DNA of 64,000 nt, from the NCBI RefSeq assembly GCF_002078875.1, contig NC_034430.1, forward strand, positions 3,430,060 to 3,494,059. Direction: 5' to 3'. Position 1 is the first letter of the stretch, and each line of letters opens with the position of its first letter. Below the pieces are notes generated by a model. The model was not told the DNA's origin, ran no database searches, and worked only from the letters and a program-made list of their open reading frames with translations. Source of the DNA: Numida meleagris (taxonomy: Eukaryota > Chordata > Aves > Galliformes > Numididae). Position numbers and translations under genes: made by a program. This document shows positions 1 to 11,860 of the stretch, in pieces.

Positions 1-1427
1 CCTGCCAGGGAAAGTTTCATCCTAAATGGACAAAACTCCAAAGCCATGCATCAAGCTGAGCTATTTGCAGTGTGCGTTGCAACAGCAAAAACAAATGGAG
101 CCATTTTGAACTTCACATGGAGAAATGCAAGTCCGGAGCACAGCTTCCTATTGCTGACTTTGGGTGCAGACAGTTAAGTTTAGAGAAATGCTTGACTCTT
201 GGTTTTCTGCAGAAATGATTAAATATTTGGTAAGGGTGGAATCCTGTGGTGTGAATCATGGGCTGGTTTGATGCTTTTCTTTGACTCCTAGCTCCGCCTT
301 CTTAATTAACTTTTCTTAATGTTTTACTCTTGGAATTTCATATTGATTATATAGAATCTCAAGGAATAAAGACAGTATTGTTCCTATTAATTTATTGTGC
401 TTCGCATAAAGACATAAACATTTTCTTTTATGTAACTCAGTGCTCAATTACAGCAGAGAAGTGTGCGGAAACGGCTGAATGCAGCTGTCATCCAGAATTA
501 GGCAATTTTACCCTGAACATTACTTACCATATAATAGAAAAATTATTCAGTGATGATACGTTAGTATAGAACGGATTGCTGTTATTCATACAGCAAGGAA
601 TGTTACTTGCAGAGGAGAGCATTTACGATGATTCAACATTAGCGATGGTCGCCGTGTGCTCCTCCTGAGCGGTGGTGGCAATCCATTGGTGGTGCTGGTG
701 CTTTGCTTTGTGCTGGGCAGTGCTGTACCCGCCGTGCTCCTCTTCCCAACCCACTGGAGAGCACCCTGTGCCCCCGGGATTCCATGCAGACGTGTGGCCG
801 TGTCCGCTTGCTGCTGCAGTGCGCGTCTGGGGGAGGCGGTGCGGTTTGCTGCTTTGGTTTTGAGTTGCAGCGCTGCGCTGTGTGCGGGAATGGAGGTGGG
901 GAAAGGCTGGGGATGCAGCTCCAGCACGGGGCCTTGCCGGCCGGGTGGGGAATGTTTACATAACTGCTCAAAAGAGGCTTTTTCCACGGACCTGTTTACG
1001 CTCCTTACTTTTGAAATTCTTTAAGCAATCAGCCCATGGAGAGCCCTTACCCAGCGCTTAGTGCCCTTGATTGCGAAGGAGAAAATCCCTGTTGGTGAAT
1101 CATTGGGAAAACATTCCGTAACAAACCGGGCTTTAATGAGGGTCACTGCTGCCTTTGCGGTGCCTGGAAGGAAGGGGAAGGGGGAGAGATGCTGCTGCAT
1201 TGTGCGACTGCTCCGGACACACAATGGTGAGGAGAAGCGCCAGACACCGGGCCTTTGTGTGTAAATTTCCCACCAGAGCCAAGCATCTTCTTTTTTTTTT
1301 TTTTTTCCCCCCTACAATTTAATTAAGTGGGTTTGGAGGCTGGTGCTGGCCTAACAAGCACTTCTTCATGAATGAAAGATTTGTCTCTGGCAGTGAGGCA
1401 AGGCTCCGAACAATGTCAACAGCAATT
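1..1427. other. Gene-free segment with a GC/CpG-rich patch at 640-960
   Basis: No convincing coding region. The first 630 bases are ordinary AT-rich single-copy DNA. About 640-960 is distinctly GC-rich and carries many CpGs. Several overlapping frames are open there on both strands (the longest is 133 codons, minus strand), but they have no domain, no repeat-family similarity I recognise and biased low-complexity composition, so I read them as chance openings in GC-rich DNA. A 16-base T tract followed by six C lies at 1,291-1,312. The patch could be a small CpG island or an unrecognised old repeat; the sequence alone does not decide. Confidence 0.6.
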
Positions 1428-1500
1428 ACTGCCGACCGCGGCCGCTCACACAGCCCGCGCGAGCAGGAGGCTGCGGGGAGGGCAGCGCAGCGTGCAGGGC
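1428..1500. other. CpG-dense islet with a NotI-type octamer
   Basis: A short stretch unusually rich in CpG compared with its flanks. It contains the palindrome GCGGCCGC at 1,438-1,445 and a CCCGCGCGAG run just after it. It is too short for a standard CpG island. It might be the GC-rich core of a regulatory element or a small promoter-like islet, but I see no TATA box, no matching first exon and no downstream ORF with meaning. Confidence 0.35.
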
Positions 1501-4500
1501 TGGAGAAGTGTTGGGGGATTGTTTTTACCTATTTTACAGCTAACTTGTCGTTCCTGCACCCCGGCCTCCAACCAAAGCGTGGCCCCTCCTGGGAAGCTGG
1601 TGCAGCTGGGGATTTCTAGAAACCTGTGGCAGCAGCAGAGTGCTGCGTGCTGGGGTGTGGGTGCTATGAAGCACCCCAGAGGTGAAGAAAGTTTAATGTA
1701 ACTTGAATGGGAGACATCTCTCAAGGTTATGCCGATCTGCTTAATGAATCCACTGAATTTTCTTAATCCTTAGGCCCATCTGGATGGAGTTAAGTGGGAA
1801 TGAATGGAGCATTTTCTCTGTATGTTGCTTTTCTTTACTTTTGTAGCACCCCCATACTTGTCTCAGGTGTTCTCCTTGGAACACTTAATCCCCCAGCACT
1901 GAGGTGGATTCTTCATTTGATAAACAGCCACTAGCAATCATCAAACCCACTATTTCTTGTATTATGGGGAAAAACACTCTGAACAGCAGTAATCCTGCAG
2001 CTCCTGCTCTGCTGGTTCTGCTGCCTGTGCCTGAGACAAATTGTGATGCCGTTGTCATTCTGCGGGGAAGAAATGTGTTCTATGGCACAACCAGCCTGCA
2101 GCTGTGATGTGAACTGGGCTTTGTGGCCTGTTTGCCTGGGGCTGCTGCAGTGGTGCTGGGGAATGTGGGGCTTTGGTTCCTGGTGGACGTCTGGTATCAC
2201 ATAATGAATGGATAGGTAGGGTAGGGGAGGAACCAATGCAATCAACTGGTTTTGTTGAGTCTGACTTCAAGAGTGGTGCTCACGTGAACAGAAAAAGACT
2301 TGGGATGTTTCAGCTTGCATCTGCATGTGTGCCTGGCTGCACAGGAGAAGGGCTTCTGCCTCCTGTGCTGATGTGGTATCACTTGGTTCTATCTGAGTGG
2401 CTCAAGCAAAACAACCTGTGCTACTGCAAGCTCAGCAAAAGATCTTCTATTTCTCTTGAGATCACGGTCCTTTTTGCTGTCGTTATGGAATTCATCTTAT
2501 TCACAGAGTTGAATGGGAGTTGTCTGTCTTGGATATGAAGAACTCCATCTGTTTTCAGCAGTGCTGATCTGTGTTAATGCTTTTTAGTGTTTATGGGCTG
2601 TGTGGGATCAGGGCAGGACTCCTCCGAACGGCCAAGAGATACTCCAAATTCATTTTGGCAGATGCTTAAGGGTGAAAGAGAGTCTAGCATGCAATTAATG
2701 CTGGTGATTCCGCTCTGATCCTTTTACTCCTATAATGTGCATCTCTGACTGAGAAGGAGATAATGGACAATCATGTAAGAAAATCCTTGATTATGGCTTG
2801 ATTGAGCTTGTGTGAGCTTCAGACAGCCAGTGATGTCATGGTTTCATGTTGTCATGGTTTCCAAGCCATTTAACATATGACATTTTTGCACTGACAAGGT
2901 GTTAGATAGCCCTCCAAGAATTTGTAATCTGGATTATGTCTGACCCCTCTCTGAATACCAAATCCGGTTTATTTTCATGTCAAACTGCTAACTCTAGTTT
3001 TCCTATTAGAAGCTGTACTAAATATATTCTCTTTCATAACATTTGCAAAATAGAGAACTTATCTGCCTCTTTTCTTCACTTTACATCTTCTGGAGTCTCC
3101 ATCCACCCAGGTTACAGGTGCCAGCGGGTATCCCTCCGGCCTCTGCACAGCCGTATCCCCAACAGCTGGCAGTGTTTTTTTGGGGAGCACTTTGCTCTTG
3201 GTGCTCTCTTACTGTGTCTTTGGAAAAACCCTCAAGTCTCTTCCTCTGAACCTTAAGAAACTTAAGCTGAGATTTGGGGCATTTACAGTGTCCGGCTTTT
3301 TGTGTTGGCGAGTGCAGGTGTTGGCACGGCTCCGCAGACCATTTTTTGCCAGCAGTGATTTCCTTAGGACCAGCAGAGGGAGCACATTAATAGAAGTGAT
3401 CGCACACATCTTACTGCTGAAGTCTGAGAATGGGAAAGCGTTCTCACTGTGGCAGTGCTGCAGCTCCTATGCCCCTGACCCATGGGGGTGTGCGGGGAGG
3501 GGGGAGCACCGGTGCAAGGAGCAGAAGGGTGGGGATGCAGCTGTGAGTTTCAAAGCAAAAAGTAGCATTTTGCCGCTGAGGATACACGAAGAAATAGCAA
3601 TATTTTGTGCCGAAACGCGAGATAATCTAATGCAGTAGACCATAGTAATTCAGTGGTCTGTGGGACCCTTGTTGACTCATGACAAACAGAATTCCTACTG
3701 ACTTGAAAACGTGCCTTACTACTTCAATTGTTTTGCAGGGTGCCCAGTAGGTCAGAGGAAAATCAGAGGCAGCGCACGCGCCTTTTGTAGAAGGAAGTCT
3801 TTCGGTTGTATATGCACCTCAGTGAAGAATTTGCATCTGAGAGTTTCTTAGTGTTTATGAAAAACAACAGTAGCTGTATCCTGCTCCTTTGGAACCGGCA
3901 TTTTCCAGGTCGCTGTCCAATGCTTTGTTTTGCATTTGTGTGACTCAGTGAACTGGGCACCGCTGCCATATGTAGGAATAACAATAATGAGAAAATAATT
4001 AGTAAGACAATGGGTTGGTTGTCTTCTCTTCCAGTTTTGCTCTTCATCTGTGTTCACCTCTTATATTCAAGGCCTTTTTTGGCTCCTAGTGCAATCCCTG
4101 GCATTGGGGCTAACAGTGGATAGGTGTTCGTGTGCCATCCAGCATTGGGACAGATGTCTTTTTTTGACTGCTGAGTGCTCCTAATTCTGTGGTGTTTCAG
4201 AAGTTTCCTTCATCCCCTGCAGAGCTGTGTCCGCTGCTTCAGCTTTACCTGATGGGGATGTGGTTCTGTGTGTGCCATTCGGGCTGGGTTACATTGTTGA
4301 ATTTCCCTTTGCAAGGTGGGAATCAAAAGGCATTCCACTGCCTGGCACTTCATTTTCACATCCAAATCCAAACTTTACTCAAGTGAACCAAGGATCTGCA
4401 GCTGTAACAGCTCACAGTCCCCAGACCCCAGCGCTGGATTGGCTCAGCATTTTGAAATGCGGCTCGGCTGCTGCTCGCTTCGGGAACGTGCCCACTGCCA

Positions 4501-4679
4501 TCCCACGTGTGCACTGTAAGGCCTTCGGTTGTGATTAATGGTCAATGTGCTGATTGCTTTAATCCAGCGTGTCAGCTGCGTGAGTGTGCAGCACCTCCTT
4601 TCCTCTGTCAGGAGAGGATCCGTGTGCTGGATGGAGCCTGAGGCATTGGGCTTTTTAGCTGCAAAGACAGGATTTGCAA
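1501..4679. other. Gene-free single-copy DNA
   Basis: No repeat family, exon or RNA gene recognised apart from the CTCF-like site listed separately. ORFs at 2,173-2,538 (+) and 3,180-3,638 (+) have no signature, no codon bias distinct from their surroundings and heavy frame overlap, so they are treated as chance. A short direct repeat (gtcatggttt twice, around 2,835-2,860) is the only local repetition noticed. Confidence 0.6.
3370..3383 (+). promoter_or_regulatory. Candidate CTCF-binding motif
   Basis: The 14-mer CCAGCAGAGGGAGC matches the vertebrate CTCF core CCASYAGRKGGCRS at 13 of 14 positions; the mismatch is A for C at position 12. It lies in a moderately GC-rich stretch. CTCF anchors chromatin loops and insulates regulatory domains, and the forward orientation would matter for loop polarity. 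One-mismatch matches occur by chance several times in 64 kb, so this is only a candidate. Confidence 0.35.
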
Positions 4680-4990
4680 ATTAAAAGAGGAATGCTAATC
4701 ACTTAGTGTCCTTGTTTGTTCCTTTTTAAACTTTGTGGACTAGACAGTTAATCAATTGTTTGGAATGATGATTCCTGCATTGCTCACATATTAACAGCAG
4801 CACCCTAAGAAAAGTCAGTGGGCAATCTTGTAATAAGATTGGGAAGTGGGTAATAATTTAATTTCTAGCACGGTCTATCTAGCTATAATACAGTGCTAGT
4901 CTGTGTGCTGATGCTTATTTTATTATAATCAAGATTCATAGCAAATGTATATTTGTATCTTTTCTAACTGTCGGATGTGGAGTTTATTCA
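4680..4990. promoter_or_regulatory. Weak candidate conserved noncoding element (AT-rich)
   Basis: An AT-rich block flanked by more GC-rich DNA, with several TAAT/ATTA homeodomain cores (for example around 4,850-4,865 and 4,920-4,930) and no repeat identity. It resembles developmental enhancer DNA, but it is the weakest of the series because CpG retention is low. Conservation cannot be judged from one sequence. Confidence 0.2.
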
Positions 4991-5897
4991 CACATTAATG
5001 AATGAAACTGAGAATTAGAAGCAATCCCCTCCCCCACTGCAGCTTCCCCGAACAAAACCCATCCACAGCCCTCCAGGGGACAGTAGCTATGATGTACGTC
5101 CTTTGCTTTTTCTGGTTTTCTGAAAGTAATTCTTTTCCCTTCCTTAGCTCTGGTCGCTTTTCCATCTGACTTTTTGTCCAGGGCTTTGGGGCTGGGAGGG
5201 CACGAGTGATGCAGAACCCCAACCCAGCTTTGGATTTTTCTTTTTCAAACCTGCACACGTACAGCTAACAGACTTTGGAAACTGCTTGAAGGCTGTGTGT
5301 TGTAATTACAATGGCTTGCACTCCTTTGCAGTGCAACTCTAAATGTTCTGTGCTGCCAAAATGTTCACTGCTGATGCTGGGGCTGTGGCACGGCCAGCTG
5401 TTGAGTCCTGTCCCAGTAGTCCTTCCTCTGTTTTTCCTAAGCTACCAATCATGGGCGAATCTAACAGAAGAATTAATTAGTTGTGTGTGATCATCTTGAA
5501 ATTACCCAGCCCACCCGGCCCAAGGCAGTGCTGGATTTTGGTATACGTCTCAGCAAGGCAGCTGCTGAGACCCAGCTGCTGGAAATCAGAAATGTCCAGG
5601 TGAGAAAAACGCCTCCGGGCTTTTCTTTCCCGGTGGGAGCTGCACGGGGACTTTTCCCATTCTCTCGGCATCAGGCACAGCTTCCTGTGCCGCATGCCCA
5701 GGTGAGGTTGTTGGGATCCCACTTCCCTCCAGCTTCACTGGAGTCTGATGCTTGTTAGTGCACGAGGGCTTTACAAGCAGTGTAAAAAACCAGCGATGCT
5801 CTCTACTATTTGTACACCCAGTCCACAGCTCGGTGTTTTCGTAGCAGGCTGTCTTGGACAAAGACACTAAATTCCTGTTATCAGCTCTTGGCTGAAG
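4991..5897. other. Gene-free single-copy DNA
   Basis: Nothing recognisable. Overlapping open frames on both strands between 5,477 and 5,993 follow raised GC content and have no protein signature. Confidence 0.6.
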
Positions 5898-5935
5898 GAG
5901 CCGCCAGGAGCGGCGGCCGCCGCGCGCCTCGCACC
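5898..5935. other. Abrupt GC/CpG burst containing GCGGCCGC
   Basis: About 38 bases are almost entirely G and C with about ten CpGs, including the NotI-type palindrome at 5,913-5,920 and CGCGCGCC immediately after. Both flanks return at once to ordinary composition (TGTTATCAGCTC upstream, TGCATATTCCC downstream). So small a burst is not a CpG island by standard criteria. It could be the protein-binding core of an enhancer or a remnant of expanded GC repeats. Confidence 0.4.
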
Positions 5936-6496
5936 AGATGCATATTCCCTTATCAAACAGCCTCTTAAGAAAACCAGCAGTGATTACACACAAGCTGGGT
6001 GCAGCAGGGATTGAGGGGGACCGAGTGGCAGATGTGGGCTGCTCAGAGCCCTGTCAGCAAGGAATGATTAATGAACAGCAGCTCCAGCTGAGGCTAACCT
6101 TTGGAGAGCCGAGCAGGACATCTGCAGAACTGTCACCGCTCTGACAAGGACAGAGCTGAACAACCAATTATTCCACCATCACTAAGGTGGGCTGTCAGTT
6201 TAATCCCAGCCATTCACTTAGGCAAGGACAGGGAAATTTCTCCTTTACATAGGACCGCTGTGTTGTGACCTTAACCATTTCGGTGCTGCTGCGGGGCCAT
6301 GGGACTGAGCTCAGTGTGCAGGAGCTGCCATGGGGCTGCTGGGGGTGGGGTGGTCAGCCCTGTGCCTCCAGCTCTGCACCAGCTGGGTCATGGGGCTGGC
6401 TGCAAGGACACGTGGGAGCATCGTGATTTTGGAAAATGGGGTGTAAGTAGAATATTACCGCAGCAAGTCCAGAAATGGTTCTGGGGGACTTGGAGC
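5936..6496. other. Gene-free single-copy DNA
   Basis: No gene or repeat recognised. ORFs at 5,938-6,144 and 6,299-6,508 have no signature. Confidence 0.55.
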
Positions 6497-6588
6497 CACC
6501 TGGTCTAGTGGGAGGTGGCCCTGCCCAAAGCAGCAGGTTGGAACCAGGTGTTCTTTAAGGTTCCTTTCCCCCAAACTGGGATTCTATA
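6497..6588 (+). mobile_element. CR1 LINE 3'-end fragment, old
   Basis: A roughly 90-base remnant of the 3' end of a CR1 retrotransposon in plus orientation. Diagnostic CR1 blocks occur in order: ACCTGGTCTAG, GGAGGTGGCCCTGCCC, GCAGGTTGGAACCAGGTG, TTCTTTAAGGTTCC, then a decayed terminal 'gggattctata'. CR1 copies are typically 5'-truncated, as here. The terminal octamer repeat is reduced to one imperfect copy, which suggests an older insertion than those at 12.3, 21.5 and 43.0 kb. Confidence 0.85.
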
Positions 6589-8600
6589 CCTTGCTCCCCA
6601 TGCAGGTGGGCAGCAAGTGTTTGGCTGTGTGCTGGGTTGTTTCCTGCACAGAGGGACGGTGCTTAAACTCTGAGGGTTTTCTGAAGTTCTCCAGGGATTT
6701 TTATGTCAGAATGGCTTTCTCTTTTCTATACATCTTTCTTTTGTAATGTGAGAAACAAAAGTCAAGCATCCTATATTGTGCTTTTTTTTTTGCAATAGTC
6801 ACTTTAGGGAACGCAGCACCTCTGTAACTGAAAGCGATGGAGACTGAGGTGTTACTCTCGTTCATAGTTCTGCCGAGCTGTATACCTGGTATGATATGGG
6901 ATGTGCAGGTGGAGCAATCTCTTTCACCAAAAGGGAATCTAAAACATGTGCCCAGATAAGAACGGACTTAATGAAAGTGGTGCAACTCACAGAACTGAGA
7001 AGTACAGGTTAAGTCACATCCCCTGGTTCTGAAGTGTGTGTGACAATGCCCACGTTGCTTTGGGTGCCCTCTGTTTCTGATCTGTACATCCTCAAAGGCC
7101 TGGAAGTGCTCTTAGAACTGAAGGGGTATGAGGAGCTGAGATACAGATATCTGACAGATACCAGAGCGGCTTTGGCTCTGCTTTGCTCATGCTTTGCCTC
7201 TGTTAGGCTCTAGGTTAGTTTTATTTCTTTCTTTTTGTCCTTTGGTCTCAGAGCTGATCACACAGCTTATGTTTCACTTTAAAAGAACCTGTTTAAATCT
7301 GTAGTGTCGTTCAGAGAACTCTCACAGGTACCTTCAGTCTCACCAGGGAAACTTTGCTGAGTGGGAAAATATACAGCAAGGGCTGAGTTGTGGAATGAAG
7401 GCACAGCACAGCCATGACGGAGTGGTTTCCTGAAGCTCTTTTTGTGTTCAGTGACAACAGGAGATGGAATTGGCACCACACATCCATTTCTAAATTCTTG
7501 CTGCAAGCCTGGAATTTGTTCTTCTTAATTAGGACAGTGTGTGCTTGAGAGGTTTTGTATTGGAAATATAGAGCTGATGGTTTGTCTGGTTTACACCTGT
7601 CTAAATATAGTTCCAGGTATGGTCCTGCTAGGTAGAAATGTTGCTCATGAATTCCCAGTTAAGGTTTGGGCATTATGGCAATGCTGTAAATAGCAAAAAC
7701 TTGTCTGAATGAAGACAAAGTAGTTTCTCACAGAACTACATCTGCAGATTGCCTACAGCACATGCCAGCTGTGAAACGATGGAGTACCTATCGCTGAACC
7801 AGGAGTTGGTGTTAAAACTGCAGATAATCTCCGGATTTCTGCACTGAAGTTTGAGGAAATCTTCTAAAAAAACCTGCTAAATACTGTAGAGAGCATTACT
7901 TTTATCATCTGAGTATTTATTTCCATTTCTCTCCGTCCAAATTTTCTTACGTTTGCAGCACTTGCAGTGCTACATCCCTGTTCCTGTCTGGGGAGCGTGG
8001 AAAGCAGTTGCAGCAATGGAAGGAATGCAGAGATCAGTCAGTGCACACGTACCAGCAACCTGCAGAAGTTTGCAATGTCTGCTCTGTACACACGGCAGTG
8101 TTCTTTAATAGGTGGAGAAGCGTTTATCCTCTAAGGCTGCTGGAAATGTGTTCCTCAATTGCAAATATTGTCAGCGCTCTGTTGGGGGGTGGGATTGGGT
8201 CTGTGTGTCAGAGGCTGCAAGGGGAACAGGCTGAATATTGATTATTTGATGCTGAATTGCAACCCAGAAATGTTGAAACAGCATGTATGCAAAACAGGGT
8301 TTTCAAAGCTAAGGTTAAGGCCAAAGTGATTGCTCTTCCTGCTCAAGAATGGATTAAATCTGAAATTCCAACATTAACTTCCTTTGCCCTTTGAGACTCA
8401 TCTTGGAGAAGGAGTCTGTTGGTTATCTCTCATTTGATGCTGTTGGTTTTCTGTTGGTTTGTTTTTCTCATTTATCCCCCCCGTCTCTTCCCTTTGGGTT
8501 CGTAGAGCACACAGTGATGACCGTGGTCCTGACAGGGTCTTTAGTTCCAGAGAGCAATTGGAAAAATAGCATGAAATAAATGCAAGATTTTTGTTTTCAT
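6589..8600. other. Gene-free single-copy DNA; weak MIR-like stretch at about 6,985-7,050
   Basis: No gene recognised. Around 6,985-7,050 'ctgagaag' followed by 'caggttaagt' and 'cacatcccc' faintly recalls the core of MIR SINEs, but too few positions match for a call. The rest is undistinguished. Confidence 0.45.
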
Positions 8601-8608
8601 TTTATTTC

Positions 8609-8645
8609 TAGCCTAAGTTATCTCATATCTAAGGCTATGAGATAG
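8609..8645. repeat. Compact nested inverted repeat followed by a T16 tract
   Basis: TATCTCATA at 8,619-8,627 is the exact reverse complement of TATGAGATA at 8,636-8,644, giving a 9-bp stem with an 8-base loop. A second overlapping pair, TAGCCT at 8,609-8,614 and AGGCTA at 8,632-8,637, could form an alternative stem. A run of 16 T follows at 8,667-8,682. It could be a small cruciform or an RNA hairpin if transcribed. It matches no microRNA I know, and short inverted repeats also arise by chance. Confidence 0.45.
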
Positions 8646-8682
8646 GCACATGCTACTTTTGTCTAATTTTTTTTTTTTTTTT

Positions 8683-9179
8683 GCATTAAAGAGCATCATG
8701 TAGGGCTCAAAGGGCAGAAATTATCTCCATGATTAGAAATATCTCGTTCAAACTAGAAACCGAATGTAAAAATACTGCTAGAGTGTGAGATGTATGACTG
8801 CTATGGAATAAACCAGTTTGCAACCATTTTGATGTAGAAGCCACCGAGTATACAACGACCTGCAGCTCGCAATTTAGAGACAAGTATGAAAGAAAAATAG
8901 TTTTCTCTAAAATAAAATGTTCAAGTCATTGAGACTTCCCTTTCCTTTGGCCTGCTCTATCTAAATTGCTAAGAGATTCTTGCTTTGAGGCTGGGGAATA
9001 GAAACAAGACAGAAGGAGCTTCCTCTCTCTTTCATAGTGAAAATTACTGAAAAGTCTTTGACGTTTCTTAGCATAAAAGTTGATAAAACTTTAGAGAACA
9101 GACTCTTAAAGTCTACTGCTCTGTAACATATTTATTCATGGCACAAAATCTGCATTAAAATAAGACCAGGTATTTAAGA
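8683..9179. other. Gene-free AT-rich DNA
   Basis: Nothing identified. Composition is AT-rich, with no known repeat family and no meaningful ORF. Confidence 0.55.
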
Positions 9180-9450
9180 GGGGTGTTCAGAAAGATGAAC
9201 CCGCTGAGCCTCCTCTCTTACGAGGCACATTCCGAGGCACTGATGTGATTACAAGAAGGGATGACTGCCACTCGCTTTTCCACATCATTTCCCCCCAGCC
9301 CAGCACGGTGGTGTGGGCAGGGACATGGGCACACATAAGGCAGCACGTCCCGGTTCTGATGGGGGGTGGCACTGAGATCTGCGAGCTCTCACGTTCTCCA
9401 TCAACTCATCTGGGAATGGATGAGCGTGAACTCTGCTATTTTTTCAAGTG
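9180..9450. other. Unexplained GC-rich block, possible decayed mobile element
   Basis: A moderately GC-rich block set sharply into AT-rich DNA. It begins with GGGGTGTTCAGAAAGATGAA, which contains an imperfect dyad (GGGGTGTTC and GATGAACCC) reminiscent of DNA-transposon terminal repeats. I found no matching opposite end and no transposase motif; the open frames at 9,187-9,372 (-) and 9,245-9,598 (+) have no recognisable domain. It may be a decayed element or simply single-copy sequence. Confidence 0.25.
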
Positions 9451-11429
9451 TATTGCTTTCCTCCACGTATTATTTCTCTCTGGCTTCTCTGCTTTTATCG
9501 ATTTATATATTTCTCTGTTCATTTTTATTTCCACAATCTTTGCGTATTGCCTACCTCCGATTCCTGGCAGTGCACTGTGGCCAAGGAAGTGGCTGTGATC
9601 TGTTTCCCTTCTTCTGAGCATCAGGGTTTTTTTGCAGATCAAATCATCGCTGCCATTTAGAAAGGTCTGAAGGATTAGCTGTGTGCCTGCCCCAATGGCT
9701 GAGTCTAAAGGGAGCATCTTTTCAGCTGTGAGGGACGAGTTACTGTGTGGCACTGGTCAGTGGCAGCGCTGTGCAGCCATACCAGGCGCAGTTTCCTGCA
9801 GCAAGGTTTCCTTCCAATCAGAGCTGCTTTATCTTAGCGGGATAATTGATGTTGCAGCTTCATTTTAACCTTTATCAATATGAAAATTGCATCTTAGGAT
9901 GATATCTTTTCTGGAGTTCTAAAATTCTGACATTGCACATGTATTTATACACGTTAACATAAATCTACATTTAAGATCTGCTTGTTTTCCCTCTTTAATG
10001 CATACCATATTTATTTGTATTCCTTTTCAGCAGTGATTGATTTATTAAGGTTATCGAAGTCCAATACACGCGAGAGTCTCATGTAGTGGCAGAGTATGAA
10101 GCTGTCTGCTATGTTTTACTCTGAGAAATATTATAAAATTGAGAAGCTCTGGCTTTGATTTTGTCTCAGGAGAGTGGAACACGTGTTGAGTCGACTTCCT
10201 CCGTGGAAGAGCTGGGTGAGGAGGTTAAGTGCATTTTCTTTGTGCAGTACCCATTAAACTTCAATCAGAGATACAGAAAGAAATTTCCTTTAGGCTGATA
10301 TGGAAACAGGTATTGGTTTGACTTTAATAGAAGTCATAACTGATCTCTGTGAGGTCTCCTGTGAAATGAGCTCGGCAAAATTCAGGCAAGTCTTTGGAGG
10401 GCAAAAGAGTCTCTGTTAAACACCACGTTATCCCATAATTCCATTATGGAGCAGGCTGGCTGGTACCTAAAAGGCCTTAACATTGTGATATTTGTTACTG
10501 GAGGAGGTAGAGCCACTCTTGTATCTAAAAATGTTCTATTTACGGAAACATCGTTATTAACAAATAAAAAATTAAGAAGTCATGAAATGATTGAAAACAA
10601 GGCTGTCGAATCTCCTGGTGCAGTTGGTGTCCGTACGTAGCTGACGTTCGGCGCTGAGGCTGCTCTGACTTGAGGCCAAATCCCATACATTATTTAATGA
10701 GCGCCAAGAAATGAAGAGGCACTCTTTCATTTCTGAAGTGGACTTGGAACTGAATTTGGGGGAAGAGTAAGAGGTGGAGAGGGAGAGAGCCCCAGCTGAG
10801 GATTGCTGCCATGGATCCTCTTTGAAAGGTTGATAAATAATCATAGAATTGTTTTCATTGTACAGAATGTTGTCCTTCAGCGTGCTGTGCACATCTTGGA
10901 TTCTGTTCAGTTCTCTTAGTCAGAGAGCAGCCCCGTGCTCCAGGACAACAGAGATACTTCTCAGTGCAGGTGAGGACGTTTGTTCCATAGCATTTTTCAC
11001 TGCACCAGTCCTTCCCAGATAACATCGCTTAGAGGCGATTAAAAGAAAATCGAATCAAACTAGATGTTAAATATTAAGTCAAGAAATTATTCCAGTTTTA
11101 CATCATGACATCCAGTTTGCTTTCATCCCATTTGCTTTTTTTACACAGGACCTTTTTCTTGAGTCACTGCCATAGAGGCATTACCAAGCTCACGTTGTAG
11201 GTTGCAGTCTTCAGAGCGCAGTGACCATTTCAGAATATTAATTTCGCCCTTTAAGCATGACTTTAGCATTGCACAGCCCCTGTGATACAGCAGCAATCTT
11301 AACAATGTTCAGACTGAGCTGCTGGGTGCCATGTGTGGGGCTCTGCCCACGGCTCCTGCTCCTGTTGGGTTCTGCAGGTGCTGCATGGCTGCCACGTGCA
11401 CTTGGGCATCAGTAGTTTGTTAACTCGAG
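9451..11429. other. Gene-free single-copy DNA, partly AT-rich (9,860-10,280)
   Basis: No gene or known repeat. The part from 9,860 to 10,280 is AT-rich with several homeodomain cores and isolated CpGs (around 10,055-10,075) and could hold a weak regulatory element. An isolated 'aatcatagaatt' near 10,840 resembles the first bases of an inverted CR1 end, but nothing after it matches. Confidence 0.5.
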
Positions 11430-11860
11430 TTATGCCTTCACAATATAGATGAAGTATCCACTAAATGAAACAAAATAATTAATTGCTGAACACAATGACA
11501 CCATTTAGCCCTAAATTTTCGCAACTGGAAGGATTAACTAAGTATGTAATGCATCACCGAATGATTTAACAGAGCATCGTAACTCTTTTCTTTCCGCCAT
11601 AAATTGTAACCTGGAATTGTTTTTGTAATGCTAATTGCCTTATCTTCATAAATTCTACAGTCTTACATAATTTAACTAGTATTGTAGCAGGATTTCCCAA
11701 GAATGAAAAAAAAAAAAAAAAGCAGGTGCCGTCAACGGCAATTTAAATAAGAAAAGACACGTTAAGTGGTTCTTCTTTCACTAGTAATAGAAATTAATTA
11801 GCTTTGAGCTGCTTTGGAGGTTTTACATTTTTTTGCTGTAGCCTGTTATGTTTTATAATT
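11430..11860. promoter_or_regulatory. Candidate conserved noncoding element
   Basis: An AT-rich block dense in TAAT/ATTA cores (TAATTAATTG near 11,477; GATTAACTAAG near 11,535; TAATGCTAATTGCC near 11,627) that still keeps CpGs in contexts such as CTCGAG, TTTCGCAA, CACCGAAT, ATCGTAAC and TTCCGCC. CpG retention in AT-rich, gene-free vertebrate DNA is a common property of constrained enhancers. An A16 tract at 11,706-11,721 interrupts it. The likely role is a tissue-specific enhancer bound by homeodomain factors. This is inferred from composition only. Confidence 0.35.

Noticed and set aside
3180..3638. 152-codon ORF (+)
   Set aside because: Overlaps other frames; no signature, and no flanking splice or promoter signals I would trust.
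10838..10850. AATCATAGAATT resembling an inverted CR1 start
   Set aside because: The following bases do not match any CR1 3' end.
11706..11721. A16 tract as a retrogene poly(A) tail
   Set aside because: No upstream processed-gene sequence and no target-site duplication; it lies inside an AT-rich element.
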